Source: Ochromonadaceae sp. CCMP2298 (taxonomy: Eukaryota > Sar > Synurophyceae > Ochromonadales > Ochromonadaceae). Taken from it: 10,336 bases of DNA. Shown here piece by piece: positions 6,996 to 10,336 of the stretch (positions are counted from its first letter, which is position 1; each line of letters opens with the position of its first letter). The position numbers and the translations under genes are program-made. The stretch is taken from the NCBI GenBank assembly GCA_026770595.1, contig MU634755.1, forward strand, positions 1 through 10,336. Direction: 5' to 3'. The notes under the pieces were generated by a model. That model had not been told where the DNA came from, did not search any database, and saw only the letters and a program-made list of their open reading frames with translations.

Positions 6996-7294
6996 AAAGG
7001 CGATCTTTTCTGCAATCCAGTCGAGATGTGGACTGCGCGCAGGCTGCAGTCTTGCACGGCAAGCAGGCTTGCATCATCACACAACCTTCCGCACATTCGC
7101 GCGGCGTCAGCACTCCAGCCACGTAACGGACGTAACGGACGTAACGGACGTAACGGACGTAACGGACGTAACGGACGGACCCGTTTGGCGCAAGATAAAT
7201 CCGGAATTGGAATGGCTCTTGTGCATGGATGCTCGCGTTGATCGCGCACAATTTTCGGCACCGGCGCGCACTTGCGAAGCTTTCGGGCCTCATC
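6996..7294. promoter_or_regulatory. Divergent spacer carrying a MYB-site repeat array
   Basis: A 299-bp spacer between the PsbQ/Psb31-like gene (minus, starts 6995) and the cysteine-rich protein gene (plus, starts 7295). Its centre holds six perfect 9-bp repeats (7122-7175). Several short frames run through the repeats and give Arg-Tyr-Val, Asn-Gly-Arg or Val-Thr-Asp repeats, which are products of the 9-bp periodicity and not evidence of genes. Two upstream ATGs (7212, 7225) precede the cysteine-rich gene and would open short frames if transcribed. Confidence 0.55.
7122..7175 (+). repeat. Six tandem copies of CGTAACGGA with MYB core
   Basis: Six perfect 9-bp units with no mismatch, followed by a partial CGGA. 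Each unit contains TAACGG, a MYB-type site, and AACGG, the core of the plant MSA element bound by three-repeat MYB factors. Sites recur every 9 bp, just under one helical turn. Confidence 0.93.
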
Positions 7295-7864
7295 ATGACG
7301 AGCGGCTTGGTGTTCGCGCTGCTGATGTGCTTGGCGGCGGCCCCCTTGGCCGACACGCAGTACAATGTTCCGACGGTGAAGAAATGCATTACGGGTAAGT
7401 CGCTGCCTGCTCCAAACCAAGCTAAGCCCACTTCCTAACAAACTTCTCACTCCACTTTCAGCCAATAATTATCTGCACTCGTTTGGGGATGGTTCAACCC
7501 CCGGCTCTTGCATGGCGTGCGACCCTGCGGTGCCCGAGTGCGGGGAGGACTGCCAGGGATCCATCGGCGCCATGTACGTGGAGTGCGACAGCATCTGCCT
7601 ACCTGATGGCTACTACTTCGATGCATGTAAGCCTCCTTTACGTCCCTGTTTTCGATGACGACCGATACCCCTGACACCCCCACCACCACCGCCTTTCCCC
7701 TTTAATTGTTAGTGAGCACGGTGTCGGGATGCTGGGAAGCGGCCAAACCAGAGCTGAAGATCATGGTGGAGCGATGCGGCTGTGATGCTGCCCCCCGTGG
7801 AGCCACTCTGCTTTTATCGCTGGTCATATTTGTAACGGCTGCCACTGCGTGGGTGCTGCTGTAG
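7295..7864 (+). CDS. Cysteine-rich secreted protein, probably GPI-anchored; family unknown
   Basis: Exons 7295-7394, 7462-7626 and 7713-7864 join to 138 residues; introns of 67 and 86 bp are GT-AG. Residues 1-19 form a signal peptide (LVFALLMCLAAAPLA, cleavage before DTQ). The mature region has ten cysteines at 31, 50, 53, 60, 64, 75, 79, 95, 110 and 112, enough for five disulfides. They sit in a C-x2-C-x6-C-x3-C-x10-C-x3-C pattern, then PDGYYFD, GCW and a closing VERCGC. Residues 119-138 are hydrophobic with no cytoplasmic tail, as in a GPI signal, with likely attachment near D113-A115; a single-pass anchor is the alternative. An upstream in-frame ATG at 7229 would add 22 residues, but 7295 was chosen for its cleaner signal peptide and the A at -3. 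No family was recognised; a wall or surface role is inferred from topology only. Confidence 0.75.
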
Positions 7865-8555
7865 CCCTCAGGGCTCAGGGGGGTCAGTAGGGACGGTGTC
7901 AGGGACGGTGACAGGGGTTGAGGGGAAGTTGGTGTACAGGTATCGACTGAGGACACCGCAGATTTACCGGCACCGGCATATAAGCCCAGCGCTCACGCCT
8001 ACAGCTCGCGCCTACCCGCTATCGCGAATGGGAGTTTGCTATCGCGAATTGTGGCTCCGACCAGCTTGCTGTACCATGGCAAACATTCCCAGCTACTGAT
8101 GCCACTGATGTCAGGGTAGGACATCCAGCGTATGTCAGAAGTAGGGCATGTGCCAACAGCCCCATGGGTAGGCGCGTCTTAGCTCTGGTACAGCTCTGAG
8201 ACTCTGACAACATTGCCACAATGCCAGAGTGAGTGCACCAGTACACCCCTGTGATAGTTGAGATAGTCTCATCCGATAACAGGATACTAGACCGCGGTAC
8301 CAGAGACCCGGATATAAGCGCTTCTCAACGCCCCCACCGCAATGCCGTGCTCGGTGTCCGATGCGGAAGCTTAGAAACCCAACAGAAACACAATTCGCAC
8401 TTATTTCATCGGTTTCATCTGTTAAGAAAAGAACTTTCAAAGAATTTTCATCGGCTTTTTTTCAAAGAATTTTGCTCAACTCCAGAAGACCAGGGGCGGT
8501 CTGTGACATACGAGACATGAATACGACACCTTCATATATAGGTACTAGAAGATGT
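7865..8555. other. Convergent spacer, 691 bp, no gene supported
   Basis: It contains the 3' ends of the cysteine-rich gene (plus) and adenosine kinase (minus). Short direct repeats are visible: AGGGACGGTG at 7889-7898 and 7901-7910, GCTATCGCGAAT at 8018-8029 and 8038-8049, and TTTCAAAGAATTTT at 8435-8448 and 8460-8473. Open frames on both strands (up to 101 residues within the spacer) lack hydrophobic cores, motifs or splice continuity and were not called. No tRNA-like fold was found. Confidence 0.55.
8435..8473 (+). repeat. 14-bp direct repeat, AT-rich
   Basis: TTTCAAAGAATTTT occurs at 8435-8448 and 8460-8473, separated by 11 bp; TTTCATCGG also appears twice nearby (8404-8412 and 8446-8454). 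It lies just downstream of the adenosine kinase stop on the minus strand, so it may fall in that gene's 3' flank. Confidence 0.8.

Positions 8556-10336
<1,781 letters not shown>

Noticed and set aside
7122-7175. CRISPR-like or satellite array
   Set aside because: Units are 9 bp with no spacers; a promoter minisatellite is the simpler reading.
6839-7465. Overlapping 186-208-codon frames with Arg-Tyr-Val or similar repeats
   Set aside because: The repeats arise from the 9-bp DNA array, and the frames run antisense through the supported exons of the cysteine-rich gene.

Overview
This is eukaryotic nuclear DNA, most likely from an alga with a complex (secondary, red-lineage) plastid such as an ochrophyte/stramenopile. 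Six of the seven genes are interrupted by short GT-AG introns (67-195 bp where complete). Two proteins carry a bipartite leader: an ER signal peptide, a phenylalanine-led transit-like stretch, and a second hydrophobic thylakoid-transfer segment ending in an Ala-X-Ala-like site. That leader fits delivery to a thylakoid lumen behind extra membranes. The ankyrin-type repeats with a Cys-Pro-Trp signature also suit algal genomes. The exact lineage cannot be fixed from the sequence alone.

Layout: (1) 164-757 minus, first exon of a Trf4-type non-canonical poly(A) polymerase that continues off the left edge; (2) 1167-2172 plus, a thylakoid-lumen FKBP-type immunophilin, 3 exons, 237 aa; (3) 2753-3607 minus, an intronless ankyrin-type repeat protein, 284 aa; (4) 3995-5909 plus, an M32 (Taq-type) metallocarboxypeptidase, 4 exons, 543 aa; (5) 6307-6995 minus, a lumenal helical protein resembling the PsbQ/Psb31 group of photosystem II extrinsic subunits, 2 exons, 202 aa; (6) 7295-7864 plus, a cysteine-rich, probably GPI-anchored surface protein of no recognised family, 3 exons, 138 aa; (7) 8556-9915 minus, adenosine kinase, 3 exons, 341 aa. 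Splice sites were placed by joining reading frames across GT-AG borders and checking that conserved motifs run through the joins.

The genes alternate strand without exception (- + - + - + -). The spacers are therefore alternately divergent (about 410, 387 and 299 bp, presumably shared promoters) and convergent (about 580, 397 and 691 bp). No operon-like functional grouping is apparent. Two genes serve the thylakoid lumen, one RNA surveillance, one peptide turnover, one purine salvage and one the cell surface.

The non-coding DNA holds the more unusual structure. There are six perfect 9-bp repeats with a MYB-type AACGG core in one divergent promoter, and a related MYB-site cluster in another. 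A 24-bp-arm hairpin lies in the third. A near-perfect 26-bp palindrome starts exactly at a 5' splice site, and a 115-nt uninterrupted pyrimidine tract runs up to a 3' splice site. No defence system, CRISPR array, transposase, tRNA or rRNA was seen.
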